The notes: generated by a model not told the origin, from the sequence alone. Positions 31,287 through 40,260 are shown, counted from the first letter of the stretch. The stretch is 44,705 bases of DNA from a bacterium (GCA_026708015.1 JAPOVT010000024.1:1-44705), one strand, 5' to 3'. Translations and numbers: made by a program.

Positions 31287-32503
31287 TGATGGCCGACCTC
31301 GGTCCGTCGGTTTTCGGCCTCGACCCGCTGTATGACGGCGAGGTCGGCCTAGCCGTGGTACTCATCACTTTGCTCAAAGTGGGGGTGGCCTTCGCCCTGT
31401 TGCTAGTGGCCGTGATGCTGATGATCTGGTTCGAGCGCAAGGTCATCGGGGATATGCAGAACCGCATCGGGCCCAACCTGGCCGGACCGTTCGGTATCCT
31501 CCAGACCCTGGCCGACGGCATCAAGCTGTTCTTCAAAGAAGACCTCATCCCCGAGCAGTCCGACCGGCTCGTCTTCAAGCTGGCCCCCTATCTGTCGCTG
31601 GTGCCCGCCTTCTTGGTGTTCGCCGTGGTCCCGGTGGGGGGTGACTTCAGCGGCGGCAACGGCAGCGTCACCCTGTTCGGCCGTGAGACCTTTCTCCAGG
31701 TGTCCGACCCTCCGGTGGGCATCCTGTTGGTGCTGGCCATGTCGTCGGTGGCCGTATACGGGGTGATGCTGGCCGGCTGGTCGTCGGGCTCCAAATATCC
31801 GCTGCTGGCGTCGGTGCGGGCCTCGGCTCAGATGGTGTCGTATGAGGCTGCGCTGGGGTTGTCGCTGGCCGCGGTGTTGTTGAAGTCGGGCAGCTTGTCC
31901 ACCCACACCATCGTGTCCGAGCAGTCGGTGTGGAACTGGAACTTGTGGGCCACTTGGGTGGTGCCCATGGTGATCTTTTTGATCGCGGCCACCGCCGAGC
32001 TGAACCGGCCGCCGTTCGACCTGGTGGAGGCCGAGCAGGAGCTGGTGGGCGGCTTTCACACCGAGTACAGCTCCATCCGCTTCGCCTTGTTCTTCTTGGC
32101 CGAGTTCATGAACACCATCACCATGTCGGCCATCGTGGTGACGCTGTTCTTGGGCGGCCCCAACGGCCCCGATTTCACCACCGTGGGCTGGCTGTCGGGG
32201 GTGCTGTGGTTCTTCGCCAAGCTGATGCTGTTCTTGTTCGCCTTCGTGTGGCTGCGGGCCACCCTGCCCCGCTTCCGCTACGACCAGCTCATGGACTTGG
32301 GCTGGAAGCTGCTCATTCCCCTTTCGCTGGGGTGGCTGCTGGTGCTGGCCTCCTATGACGTGGCCGGCGACCGGGGCTGGAACCGGGGCGTGGCGGTGAT
32401 CGTGATGCTGGCCATCATGGCCGCGCTGGGCGGAATGCTGGTGTTGGCCTTGCGGGCCGCCCGCCACCGCCGAGAACTCGATCCGCAAGGAGGGTTCGCC
32501 TAA
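31286..32503 (+). CDS. nuoH: NADH-quinone oxidoreductase subunit H
   Basis: 405 residues, eight or more transmembrane helices. It is the membrane subunit that completes the quinone tunnel. Hallmarks are WFERKVIGDMQNRIGPN, GILQTLADGIKLFFKED, the ATAELNRPPFDLVEAEQELVGG cytoplasmic loop (seen as LNRPPFDLVEAEQELVGG) and YSSIRFALFFLAEF. A C-terminal extension of about 25 charged residues follows the last helix. ATG 31286 and ATG 31289 are both possible starts. The stop/start with nuoI share one base (TAATG). Confidence 0.95.
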   Translation: MMADLGPSVFGLDPLYDGEVGLAVVLITLLKVGVAFALLLVAVMLMIWFERKVIGDMQNRIGPNLAGPFGILQTLADGIKLFFKEDLIPEQSDRLVFKLAPYLSLVPAFLVFAVVPVGGDFSGGNGSVTLFGRETFLQVSDPPVGILLVLAMSSVAVYGVMLAGWSSGSKYPLLASVRASAQMVSYEAALGLSLAAVLLKSGSLSTHTIVSEQSVWNWNLWATWVVPMVIFLIAATAELNRPPFDLVEAEQELVGGFHTEYSSIRFALFFLAEFMNTITMSAIVVTLFLGGPNGPDFTTVGWLSGVLWFFAKLMLFLFAFVWLRATLPRFRYDQLMDLGWKLLIPLSLGWLLVLASYDVAGDRGWNRGVAVIVMLAIMAALGGMLVLALRAARHRRELDPQGGFA

Positions 32504-33168
32504 TGGGATACCTCCAGGGATTTGCCGTCACGCTGCGCAAGCTGTTGAAGGGCACCGAGTCGGGCCGGGTGGTCACCACCCAATACCCCGACGAGAAGCG
32601 CCCCAAGCCCGAGCGCTTCCACGGCCGCCACGTGCTCAACCGCTACGAGGACGGCATGGAGAAGTGCATCGGATGCGAGCTGTGCGCCGGGGTCTGCCCG
32701 GCCCGCTGCATCTATGTGCGGGGGGCCGACAACTCGCCCGACGATCCGGTGTCGCCCGGCGAGCGCTTCGGCTACGTCTACGAAATCAATTACCTGCGTT
32801 GTATCCACTGCGATTTGTGCGTGGAGGCCTGTCCCACTGAGGCCATCACCGAGTCGAAGCTGTTCGAGTTCTCGTTCACCAACCGGTCCGACGCCATCTA
32901 CACCAAAGACGAGCTGGTGGTGGGCGATGACGGCCGGCCCCAGCAGCTTCCGTGGGAACACTGGGAACCCGGCGACGATGAGCACACCTCGGCCTGGGTG
33001 CGGGCCACGTCGCCGTCGGGCATGGCCGCCTACGAGGGCAAGGTGGCCTGGTCGGGCGAGCTGGGCTATGGCATCCGATCTCCCGAGCGGGGCCAGGCGG
33101 CTGACAATGAAGGAGACGAGGCCGACCTCGGTAACGATGACCACGACGACCATGGGGGCCACCACTGA
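32503..33168 (+). CDS. nuoI: NADH-quinone oxidoreductase subunit I
   Basis: 221 residues, the 23-kDa subunit with clusters N6a and N6b. Ligand sets are C55, C58, C61, C65 (CIGCELCAGVCPARC) and C100, C103, C106, C110 (CIHCDLCVEACPTEA). The N-terminal amphipathic helix (GYLQGFAVTLRKLLKG) anchors it to the membrane arm. The C-terminus ends in an unusual His/Asp-rich tail (DDHDDHGGHH). It shares single bases with both neighbours: TAATG at the nuoH end and TGATG at the nuoJ start. Confidence 0.95.
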   Translation: MGYLQGFAVTLRKLLKGTESGRVVTTQYPDEKRPKPERFHGRHVLNRYEDGMEKCIGCELCAGVCPARCIYVRGADNSPDDPVSPGERFGYVYEINYLRCIHCDLCVEACPTEAITESKLFEFSFTNRSDAIYTKDELVVGDDGRPQQLPWEHWEPGDDEHTSAWVRATSPSGMAAYEGKVAWSGELGYGIRSPERGQAADNEGDEADLGNDDHDDHGGHH

Positions 33169-33725
33169 TGGAGACCGCGGTCTTCATCGTGTGCGCGGTC
33201 ATCGTGCTGGCCGGGGCACTGGGCGTGGTGCTGGCCCGCAACCCGGTTCACGCCGCGTTGAGCCTGGTGGGGACGCTGTTCGGCATGGCCGTGCTGTTCC
33301 TGAACCTGGAGGCCCACTTCCTGGCCGCGGTGCAGATCATCGTCTACGCCGGCGCCATCGTGGTGCTGTTCTTGTTCGTGATCATGCTGTTGGGTGTCGA
33401 CCGGCTCGAAGACCTGTCGGTGGAGCCCATCACCGGCCAGCGCACCTTGGCCATCGTGGTTGGCCTGGGCACCTTCGTGTTGGCGGTGGCGTTTCTCCTG
33501 AGCAGCTCTATCGGCCCGTCCGGCCCCCAGATCCTGACGCGGGACATCACCGACCAATCCACATACTCCAACCTGCGCCAGATCGCCGACGATTTGTTCA
33601 CCGATTACGTGTACGCCTTTGAGGCCACCGCCGCCTTGCTCACTATCTCGGTGGTGGGCGCGGTGGTGATGTCCCGCCGCATGGCCCGAAGCGACGAGGC
33701 CCAAGAGAGCGCGGGGGACGATTGA
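33168..33725 (+). CDS. nuoJ: NADH-quinone oxidoreductase subunit J
   Basis: 185 residues with five transmembrane helices, a proton-channel membrane subunit. Typical are the N-terminal [17 protein letters not shown] and the third-helix [19 protein letters not shown] segment, which holds the pi-bulge region of complex I. The C-terminal tail is charged and short. It starts at TGATG with nuoI and overlaps nuoK by four bases (TGATGG region 33722-33725). Confidence 0.93.
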   Translation: METAVFIVCAVIVLAGALGVVLARNPVHAALSLVGTLFGMAVLFLNLEAHFLAAVQIIVYAGAIVVLFLFVIMLLGVDRLEDLSVEPITGQRTLAIVVGLGTFVLAVAFLLSSSIGPSGPQILTRDITDQSTYSNLRQIADDLFTDYVYAFEATAALLTISVVGAVVMSRRMARSDEAQESAGDD

Positions 33726-34027
33726 TGGTCACCGCCTCTTGGTACCTGATCCTGGCCGCGGCGCTGTTCACCATTGGCGCGGTGGGCCTCTTGGTACGGC
33801 GCAATCCGCTGATCATGTTCATGTGCGTGGAGCTGATGCTCAACGCCGTCAACCTCACCTTCATCACCTTCGGGCGGGAGCTCAACCACATCGGCGGGCA
33901 GGTGTCGGTGTTCTTTGTGCTGGTGGTGGCGGCCGCCGAGGTGGTGGTGGGCCTGGCCATCGTGGTGGCTATCAACCGCCGCCGTCCCCAGGCCACCGCC
34001 GACGACCTATCGGCGCTGAAGGGATAG
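33722..34027 (+). CDS. nuoK: NADH-quinone oxidoreductase subunit K
   Basis: 101 residues, three helices. Family segments are [22 protein letters not shown], with the conserved membrane Glu in CVELMLN, and the second Glu in [21 protein letters not shown]. These glutamates belong to the proton path. Normal length. It ends 55 bases before nuoL, a gap filled by a 15-codon open frame. Confidence 0.94.
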   Translation: MMVTASWYLILAAALFTIGAVGLLVRRNPLIMFMCVELMLNAVNLTFITFGRELNHIGGQVSVFFVLVVAAAEVVVGLAIVVAINRRRPQATADDLSALKG

Positions 34028-34034
34028 CGGGGTC

Positions 34035-34082
34035 ATGAGTCGATGGTTTTGGCAAGAAGACCGGATACGCGGGAGTGAGTGA
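34035..34082 (+). other. Minicistron between nuoK and nuoL (15 codons)
   Basis: ATG 34035, eight bases after the nuoK stop, opens a frame MSRWFWQEDRIRGSE that ends at TGA 34080-34082 directly before the nuoL ATG (TGAATG). A purine-rich GGGAGTGAG sits inside the end and could serve nuoL. Confidence 0.35.
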
Positions 34083-36005
34083 ATGAGCACGCTCGTTGAC
34101 CTGGTCTGGCTGATCCCCGCCTTCCCGCTGGCCGGGGTCTTGGTCTTGATGGCCATAGGCCGCCGCTTGGGCGAACCCCGGGCCGGCTGGCTGGCCACCG
34201 CCATGATGGTCGGATCGTTCGTAGCCACCCTTTTGGTGTTCATCGGCTTGGTGGGCCACGACGGCGACGAGCGGGAGACGGTGGTCACCCTGTTCGAGTG
34301 GGTGCCGGCCGGGAAGCTGGCGGTGGACATCGGCTTTCTGGCCGACCCGCTGTCGATCACCATGGCCCTGTTCGTGACCGGGGTGGGGGCCCTCATCCAC
34401 CTCTACTCCATCGGCTACATGCACGGCGACGAGGGCTTCTCCAAGTTCTTCATCTACCTCAACCTGTTCGCCTTCTCCATGCTCATGCTGGTGCTGGGCG
34501 ACAACCTGCTGCTCACCTTCTTGGGCTGGGAGGGAGTGGGGGCTTGCTCCTACCTGCTGATCTCGTTCTGGTTCACCGACGAGGCCAACGCCTCGGCGGG
34601 CAAGAAGGCGTTCGTCACCAACCGGGTGGGCGACTGGGGCTTTCTGGTGGCCATGTTCCTGGCCTTTTTGACCTTCGGATCGCTCCAGTACGGCGAGATC
34701 TTCTTCGACATAGAGTCCAACGGCGTGGCCGCGGGCACCGCGTCAGCCATCGTGGTGCTGCTGCTGGTGGGCGCGGCCGGTAAGTCGGCCCAGTTCCCGC
34801 TGCACATTTGGCTGCCCGACGCCATGGCCGGACCCACCCCGGTGTCGGCCCTCATCCACGCCGCCACCATGGTCACCGCCGGGGTGTACCTGCTCACCCG
34901 CATGAGCCCGATCATCGCCGAGGCCCACGGCTGGGTGCCCGACCTCATCATGTGGGTGGGCCTGGGCACCGCGCTGATGGCCGCCACCATCGCGGTGGCC
35001 CAAAACGACATCAAGAAGGTGCTGGCCTACTCCACCGTCAGCCAACTCGGATTCATGTTCGTGGCCGTGGGCTCGGGGGCCTATGTGGCCGCCATCTTCC
35101 ACATGGTCACCCACGCCTTCTTCAAGGCGCTGCTGTTCCTGGGGGCCGGTTCGGTGATCCACGGCATGGACGGCGACCAGGACATCCGCCGCTACGGGGG
35201 ATTGGCCCGGCTGCTGCCCATCACCTCGATGACCTTCGTGGCCGGCTGGCTGGCCATCGCCGGGGTTCCGCCGTTCTCGGGCTTCTGGTCGAAGGACGAG
35301 ATCCTGGCCTACGCCTACGGCGAGAACAAGGTGCTATGGGTGCTGTTGTTGGCCACTGCCATCCTCACCGCCTTCTACATGACCCGGCTGGTGCTGATGA
35401 CCTTCTTCGGCCCGCCCCGCTGGACGGACACGGAGGCTGACAGCACCGAAGAACAACCCCAACGGCATCCCCACGAGTCGCCCTGGACGATGACCGTTCC
35501 CCTCGTGCTGCTGGCTGGCTTGGCCATGGTGGCCGGGGTGTTCAACCTGCCGTTCACTTCCGATGTCCACTTCTTGGGCAACTGGCTGAAGCCCTCCCTG
35601 TTTGGCAATGGCGGCCATCTGCCCTTCGGCGGGGGCACCCAGTGGGTGCTGGCCCTGGTGGCCATCGTCGGCAGTTTGGGCGGTGTGTCGGCCGGGGCCG
35701 CGGTTTATATCCGTCGCCGGATCGACCCGGCCCGCATCGAGCATCCCTTCTTGGCCCGGGCCTGGCGCATCGACGAGATCGTCACCAACTTCATGGGCGG
35801 TCCCGGCCGCCGGGCGTTCGAGCGCACCACCCAATTCGATGAGCAGGTGGTGGATGGCGCGGTCAACGGTACCGGCACCATGATCCGCCGGGCGGGTTCC
35901 CGATTGCGGGTGTCGCAGTCCGGCCTGGTGCGCAGCTATGCCCTGGGCATCGCCATCGGCGCGGTGGCGCTGCTGGCGTGGTTCTTCTCAAGGGCGGGGT
36001 TCTGA
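34083..36005 (+). CDS. nuoL: NADH-quinone oxidoreductase subunit L
   Basis: 640 residues, an antiporter-like subunit with about 16 helices. Hallmarks are LLLTFLGWEGVGACSYLLIS (conserved Glu), FPLHIWLPDAMAGPTPVSAL, LIHAATMVTAGVYLL, KKVLAYSTVSQLGFMF, FFKALLFLGAGSVIHGM and the C-terminal amphipathic-helix region with a final helix. Charged residues for proton transfer along the membrane plane are in place. It ends with TGATG onto the next minicistron. Confidence 0.95.
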   Translation: MSTLVDLVWLIPAFPLAGVLVLMAIGRRLGEPRAGWLATAMMVGSFVATLLVFIGLVGHDGDERETVVTLFEWVPAGKLAVDIGFLADPLSITMALFVTGVGALIHLYSIGYMHGDEGFSKFFIYLNLFAFSMLMLVLGDNLLLTFLGWEGVGACSYLLISFWFTDEANASAGKKAFVTNRVGDWGFLVAMFLAFLTFGSLQYGEIFFDIESNGVAAGTASAIVVLLLVGAAGKSAQFPLHIWLPDAMAGPTPVSALIHAATMVTAGVYLLTRMSPIIAEAHGWVPDLIMWVGLGTALMAATIAVAQNDIKKVLAYSTVSQLGFMFVAVGSGAYVAAIFHMVTHAFFKALLFLGAGSVIHGMDGDQDIRRYGGLARLLPITSMTFVAGWLAIAGVPPFSGFWSKDEILAYAYGENKVLWVLLLATAILTAFYMTRLVLMTFFGPPRWTDTEADSTEEQPQRHPHESPWTMTVPLVLLAGLAMVAGVFNLPFTSDVHFLGNWLKPSLFGNGGHLPFGGGTQWVLALVAIVGSLGGVSAGAAVYIRRRIDPARIEHPFLARAWRIDEIVTNFMGGPGRRAFERTTQFDEQVVDGAVNGTGTMIRRAGSRLRVSQSGLVRSYALGIAIGAVALLAWFFSRAGF

Positions 36006-36067
36006 TGCCTGCGACTGCAATTCCAGTGGCATCGTCGAGCAAGGCTCTTGATGGGATGGGGCGGTAA
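36005..36067 (+). other. Minicistron between nuoL and nuoM (20 codons)
   Basis: ATG 36005 overlaps the nuoL stop (TGATG). The frame reads MPATAIPVASSSKALDGMGR and ends at TAA 36065-36067, overlapping the nuoM ATG (TAATG). GGGATGGGG inside its end can act as a ribosome site for nuoM. Confidence 0.45.
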
Positions 36068-37647
36068 TGGGCAGCTCCACCGTTCTGCCGGTCATCATTT
36101 TCTTGCCCTTGGTGGGGGCGGCAGTCATCGCGCTCATCGCACCGTCCCGGACGACGGTGCTCAAGCCGGTGGCGGTGGCTACCTCGGCGGCCACCGGGGC
36201 GCTCACCCTGTGGCTGATGGCCGCCTTCGACAAGCACGATGGCGGCTTCCAGTTCACCCAGCTCACCGAGTGGATCGACTCCGCCGGCATCTCCTGGCAC
36301 GTCGGGGTGGACGGCATCTCTTTGTTCTTGGTGGTGCTCACCGGGCTGCTGTTCCCCATAGCCATCGTGGCCTGCGATCCGCCCCACGACGCCAAGGCCT
36401 ATTACATCTGGATGCTGGTGCTGGAAACCGGCTGCCTCGGAGTGTTCCTGGCGCTGGATCTGGTGCTGTTCTTCCTGTTCTTCGAGATCGTGCTGATCCC
36501 GATGTACTTCCTCATCGGGTCGTGGGGCCACGAAAACCGCAAGTACGCGGCCACCAAGTTCTTCTTGTTCACCATGCTGGGCTCGGCCCTCATGCTGGTG
36601 GGGATGCTGGTGTTAGCGCTGCTCACCGCCCGGGAGACCGGCAACGCCGTCACCTTCAACGTCTTGGAGCTGGCGCAGAGCGCGGGCGAGCTGCCCACCA
36701 TCACCGCCCGCTGGATCTTCTTGTCGTTCGTGCTGGCCTTTGCGGTGAAGGTGCCCTTGTTCCCGGTTCACACCTGGCTGCCCGACGCCCACACCGAGGC
36801 CCCCACCGCCGGGTCGGTGATTCTGGCCGGGGTGCTGCTCAAGCTGGGCACCTACGGGCTGGTGCGCTTCGGGCTGTACCTGTTCCCCGAGGCGTCCCGC
36901 TACTTCGCCCCGCTGCTGTTCACCCTGGGGGTGATCGGCATTTTGTACGGCGCGGTGGTGGCCACCATGCAGCGCGACCTGAAACGCCTGGTGGCCTACT
37001 CGTCAGTGGCCCACCTCGGGTTCATCGTGCTGGGCATCTTCTCCATCAACACCGAGGGCATCGAGGGCGGTCTGCTCCAGATGGTGAACCACGGCTTGTC
37101 CACCGGGGCGCTGTTCTTGCTGGTGGGGTTCATCTACGAGCGCCGCCACACCCGCCAGATCTCCGAGATGATCGGCCTTCAGAAGGCCGCCCCGGTGCTG
37201 GCCGCGGTGTTCACCGTGGTGATGCTGTCGTCGGTGGGCCTGCCCGGCCTCAACGGTTTCGTGGGCGAGTTCTTGATCTTGGCCGGTGCTTTTGTGGCCC
37301 ATCGCTGGTGGGCGGTGGTGGCTGCTGCCGGGGTCATTTTGGCTGCGCTCTACCTGTTGTGGGCCTACCAGCGGGTGTTCCACGGCACTCCCGACGACGC
37401 CAACCGGTCGATGCCCGACCTCAACTGGCAGGAGAAGCTGGTAATGGTGCCGCTGGTGGGGCTCATCGTGTTTCTGGGGGTGTACCCCAAGCCGGTGATC
37501 GAGCGGATGGAGCCCGCTGTCAACGAGCTGATCTCTCATATGGAACAGGTCGAGGGGTTCGACTCGCCCACCGTGGATGACCGGCCCGAGGGCAGCTTTG
37601 AGGAGCTCCGCACCCTCATGGGCGGCGACGAGGGGGAGGGCCACTGA
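36067..37647 (+). CDS. nuoM: NADH-quinone oxidoreductase subunit M
   Basis: 526 residues, an antiporter-like proton-pumping subunit. Segments are HVGVDGISLFLVVLTGLLFP, FFLFFEIVLIPMYFLIGSWG (conserved Glu), FPVHTWLPDAHTEAPTAGSV, ILAGVLLKLGTYGLVRFG, KRLVAYSSVAHLGFIVLG and VNHGLSTGALFLLVGFIYER. The normal length is about 500; a charged tail of about 25 residues follows. It is coupled to nuoN by TGATG at 37645-37649. Confidence 0.95.
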   Translation: MGSSTVLPVIIFLPLVGAAVIALIAPSRTTVLKPVAVATSAATGALTLWLMAAFDKHDGGFQFTQLTEWIDSAGISWHVGVDGISLFLVVLTGLLFPIAIVACDPPHDAKAYYIWMLVLETGCLGVFLALDLVLFFLFFEIVLIPMYFLIGSWGHENRKYAATKFFLFTMLGSALMLVGMLVLALLTARETGNAVTFNVLELAQSAGELPTITARWIFLSFVLAFAVKVPLFPVHTWLPDAHTEAPTAGSVILAGVLLKLGTYGLVRFGLYLFPEASRYFAPLLFTLGVIGILYGAVVATMQRDLKRLVAYSSVAHLGFIVLGIFSINTEGIEGGLLQMVNHGLSTGALFLLVGFIYERRHTRQISEMIGLQKAAPVLAAVFTVVMLSSVGLPGLNGFVGEFLILAGAFVAHRWWAVVAAAGVILAALYLLWAYQRVFHGTPDDANRSMPDLNWQEKLVMVPLVGLIVFLGVYPKPVIERMEPAVNELISHMEQVEGFDSPTVDDRPEGSFEELRTLMGGDEGEGH

Positions 37648-39146
37648 TGCTCCCGCTCTTCGCCCAGGTGGATATCCCCGACATCGAGTGGCTGCCCCTC
37701 ATCCCCCATCTGGTGATGGCGGGGGCCGCGGTGGTGCTGTTGACCATCGTGTCGCTGGCCGGTCGCTGGCTGCCGAGTTGGTTCGCAGCGGCTTGGACGG
37801 TGGCTGCCGGGCTGGGGGTGCTGGCCACTGCCATTCCGGTGTGGCTACGGGTGGAGCAATGGGGCCCCCATTCAACCATTGAAGATTCGATAGGGGTGGA
37901 CGGCTTCTCGGTGTTCATCATCGTTGTGCTGGCCTGCACCGTGGTGCTGACCGCCCTGGTGGCCGACGGGTTCTTGCACCGGGAGAGCCTGGACGGTCCG
38001 GCGTTCTACGTGTTGTTGATGCTGTCGGCCACCGGCGGCATCACCATGGCCTCGGCCAACAACCTCATCGTTCTGTTCTTGGGCCTGGAGATCCTGTCGC
38101 TGGCGGTGTACGTGCTGGTGGCCATGCACCTGCGCCGGGCCGAGTCGCAGGAAGCGGGCATCAAGTACTTCGTGCTGGGGGCGTTCGCGTCGGCATTCCT
38201 GCTCTACGGCATCGCCCTGGTGTACGGAGCTACTGGATCGCTCAAGCTGATCGACATCGAGGGCAGTCTCCAGAACAGTAATCTGAGCGACAACGGCTTG
38301 CTTCTGGCCGGTATGGCCATGTTGCTGGTGGGGTTCGGCTTCAAGGTGGCCGCGGTGCCGTTCCACGCTTGGACTCCCGATGTGTACCAGGGGGCGCCCT
38401 CACCGGTGGTTTCTTACATGGCCGCTGGAGTTAAGGCCGCTGGATTTGCTGCCTTGCTTCGGGTGTTCTTTGGCGGCTTCGGGGGACTTGCCGACGACTG
38501 GCAGCCGGTGGTGTTCGGACTGGCCATTGCCAGCTTGGCGGTGGGTTCGATGCTGGCCATCGTCCAGACCGACGTGAAGCGGATCTTGGCCTACTCCTCG
38601 ATCAGCCACGCCGGGTTCATCCTGGTCGGCGTGCAGGCCGCCACCGACGAGGGCGTGGCCAGCGTGTTGTTCTATCTGGCCGCCTACGCCGCCATGGCCG
38701 TCGGCAGCTTCGCGGTGGTCACCGTGGTGAGCGGCCCCGGCGACGAGGGCACCGGCATCGACAGCGTGCGGGGCTTGGCCGCCCGTCGCCCGCTGCTGGC
38801 GGTGGCATTTACCGTGCTGTTGCTGTCTCAGGCCGGCATTCCGTTCACCGCTGGGTTCTGGGCCAAGTTCGAGGTGATAACCGCCGCGGTGGACGCCCGC
38901 TCCTTCTGGCTGGCCGTGATCGCCATGCTGTTCGCGGTGGTAGCCGCCTTCTTGTACCTGCGGATCGTGGTGGCCATGTTCCTAGACGCTCCCGACCCCG
39001 ACTCCCCCCGCCTGCGTATCCCCCGCGGTCCGGCGGTGGCCATTGCCATCGTGGTGCTGTTCACCCTGGCCTTCGGCATCTACCCCGAACCCCTCCTCAA
39101 CCTCGCCGACGACGCCCTGCTCTCCATCAGCTTCACCGCCCACTAG
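37647..39146 (+). CDS. nuoN: NADH-quinone oxidoreductase subunit N
   Basis: 499 residues, the third antiporter-like subunit and last gene of the operon. Hallmarks are the LFLGLEILSLAVYVLVAM helix (conserved Glu), GFKVAAVPFHAWTPDVYQGA, VSYMAAGVKAAGFAALLR, VKRILAYSSISHAGFILVG and the closing GIYPEPLLNLADDALLS. It starts TGATG with nuoM. Downstream there is no strong hairpin terminator; an IS fragment begins within about 50 bases. Confidence 0.95.
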   Translation: MLPLFAQVDIPDIEWLPLIPHLVMAGAAVVLLTIVSLAGRWLPSWFAAAWTVAAGLGVLATAIPVWLRVEQWGPHSTIEDSIGVDGFSVFIIVVLACTVVLTALVADGFLHRESLDGPAFYVLLMLSATGGITMASANNLIVLFLGLEILSLAVYVLVAMHLRRAESQEAGIKYFVLGAFASAFLLYGIALVYGATGSLKLIDIEGSLQNSNLSDNGLLLAGMAMLLVGFGFKVAAVPFHAWTPDVYQGAPSPVVSYMAAGVKAAGFAALLRVFFGGFGGLADDWQPVVFGLAIASLAVGSMLAIVQTDVKRILAYSSISHAGFILVGVQAATDEGVASVLFYLAAYAAMAVGSFAVVTVVSGPGDEGTGIDSVRGLAARRPLLAVAFTVLLLSQAGIPFTAGFWAKFEVITAAVDARSFWLAVIAMLFAVVAAFLYLRIVVAMFLDAPDPDSPRLRIPRGPAVAIAIVVLFTLAFGIYPEPLLNLADDALLSISFTAH

Positions 39147-39186
39147 GTGGCTGGTCCAGCAGCTCGTCTGTGGGAGCAGCCCGCTG

Positions 39187-39398
39187 GAGCCGGGGCGCCC
39201 GCAAGGACCGTGGCGCACGATCGACGACGCGTCGAGTTCGCCACCTTGGGCTGGATGCACTGGTGGAACACCCAGCGCATCCACGGCTACCTCGACGACC
39301 TCTCACCCGACCAGTTCGAAGCCGCCTATGCTGCCGAGAACACCGACCACCGCAAAACAGAAAACCACAACAAACAGCCTGCGCGAAACCCAGGGTGA
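39187..39398 (+). mobile_element. IS3-type transposase C-terminal remnant, frameshifted
   Basis: Two joined frames read GPWRTIDD (39187-39229), then VEFATLGWMHWWNTQRIHGY and LDDLSPDQFEAAYAAE, ending at TGA 39396-39398. This is the rve_3 end of IS3/IS481-type integrases (FATLEWVxWxNxxRxHxxLxxxxPxxFE). A two-base shift near 39229 and loss of everything upstream make it a relic. Confidence 0.75.
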
Positions 39399-39410
39399 AT
39401 CAAATTGAGG

Positions 39411-39435
39411 TATGTTGAGTCATTATCGAGTCATT
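39411..39435 (+). promoter_or_regulatory. Candidate promoter/operator of vapBC
   Basis: TATGTT (39411-39416, TANNNT type -10) is followed by two exact GAGTCATT copies at 39417-39424 and 39428-39435, spaced 11 bases, about one helical turn. Such paired half-sites suit an antitoxin dimer that represses its own promoter. No clear -35 is seen. Confidence 0.4.
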
Positions 39436-39448
39436 TGGGGAGGCCGGA

Positions 39449-39712
39449 GTGGATCAGCTCACGGTTCGGGGGTTCGGCGATGAGTTGGGTGCGGCCGTGC
39501 GCCGGCTGGCCGCGGGTGAGGGGATCTCGCTGAATCAAGCTGCGCTGAGGCTGCTTCGGCGGGGCGCGGGGCTGAGCGAGGATGTTGAGCGGCCTTGGGC
39601 AGTGGGAGCGTCCCTTGACCACCTGATCGGGAGTTGGACCGCGCTGGAGGCCGACGAGTTCGAAGCCGCCCTCGCCGATCTCGGGACCGTCGACGAGGAT
39701 GCCTGGACGTGA
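39449..39712 (+). CDS. VapB-type antitoxin
   Basis: 87 residues. The N-terminal part, MDQLTVRGFGDELGAAVRRL then GISLNQAALRLLRRG, has the ribbon-helix-helix pattern (strand plus two helices) used for DNA binding. The C-terminal acidic segment SWTALEADEFEAALADLG is the likely toxin-binding tail. Start GTG 39449 follows GGGAGG (39438-39443). The stop overlaps the toxin start as GTGA (39709-39712), the usual order of vapBC. It is intact, in contrast to the broken pair at 16760. Confidence 0.85.
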   Translation: MDQLTVRGFGDELGAAVRRLAAGEGISLNQAALRLLRRGAGLSEDVERPWAVGASLDHLIGSWTALEADEFEAALADLGTVDEDAWT

Positions 39713-40110
39713 GGGTCCTATTGGATACCAACGCGTACTCCCTGCTCATGCGGGGACATGAGCAGGTCGCTGAGATTGTGAGAGCGGCTGAGGAGTTGCT
39801 GTTTTCTGCCGTCGTAGTCGGTGAGCTTCTCTACGGATTCCGGCGAGGATCGCGCTTTGCGCAAAACGCCGCCGACCTCCGCTCCGTGCTCAACAGTCCT
39901 TATTCGACTTTTGTGGATGTGAACTCGGTTACCGCAGACCGCTACTCCCGAATAGCAGCGACCCTTCGAGCCAAGGGCCGCCCCCTGCCGACCAACGACG
40001 TTTGGATAGCCGCCCAAGCCATGGAAACCGGGGCCGACCTAGTATCGGGCGACAGCCACTTCGAGCATGTCGATGGAATCGTCTGGATTCCTCTGACGAC
40101 GGTGGGATAG
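39709..40110 (+). CDS. VapC-type PIN-domain ribonuclease toxin
   Basis: 133 residues. PIN acidic residues are visible: D6 in VLLDTNAYSLL, the Glu in VVVGELLYGF, the Asp in PTNDVWIAAQA, and the Asp in LVSGDSHFEHV. These make a Mg2+ ribonuclease active site; members cut tRNA or rRNA. Length is normal, and every key residue is present, so it should be active unless held by the antitoxin encoded upstream (GTGA overlap). GTG 39709 is the start. The gene sits between two IS3-type relics. Confidence 0.88.
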   Translation: MRVLLDTNAYSLLMRGHEQVAEIVRAAEELLFSAVVVGELLYGFRRGSRFAQNAADLRSVLNSPYSTFVDVNSVTADRYSRIAATLRAKGRPLPTNDVWIAAQAMETGADLVSGDSHFEHVDGIVWIPLTTVG

Positions 40111-40112
40111 GC

Positions 40113-40193
40113 CGCGGGCCGGCCAGTATCTTCGACGGTCTGGGCAGCCCCATCGCGGAACTCCCGGTCGAAATTTCTTCGTGGTCTGGACAT
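40113..40193 (-). mobile_element. IS3-type OrfA N-terminal remnant
   Basis: On the minus strand, ATG 40193 after AAGGAGGGG reads MSRPRRNFDREFRDGAAQTV then EDTGRP, the start of an IS3/IS481-type helix-turn-helix OrfA (FDxEFRxGAVRIVxETG). Similarity ends near 40113, where vapC stops. Only about 27 codons remain. Confidence 0.65.
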
Positions 40194-40260
40194 AGCCCCT
40201 CCTTATAGAGCATGCCTCCACGAAAAGGGGGGAACCTCAGAGAGCCGGCGGCGGCGGCGG

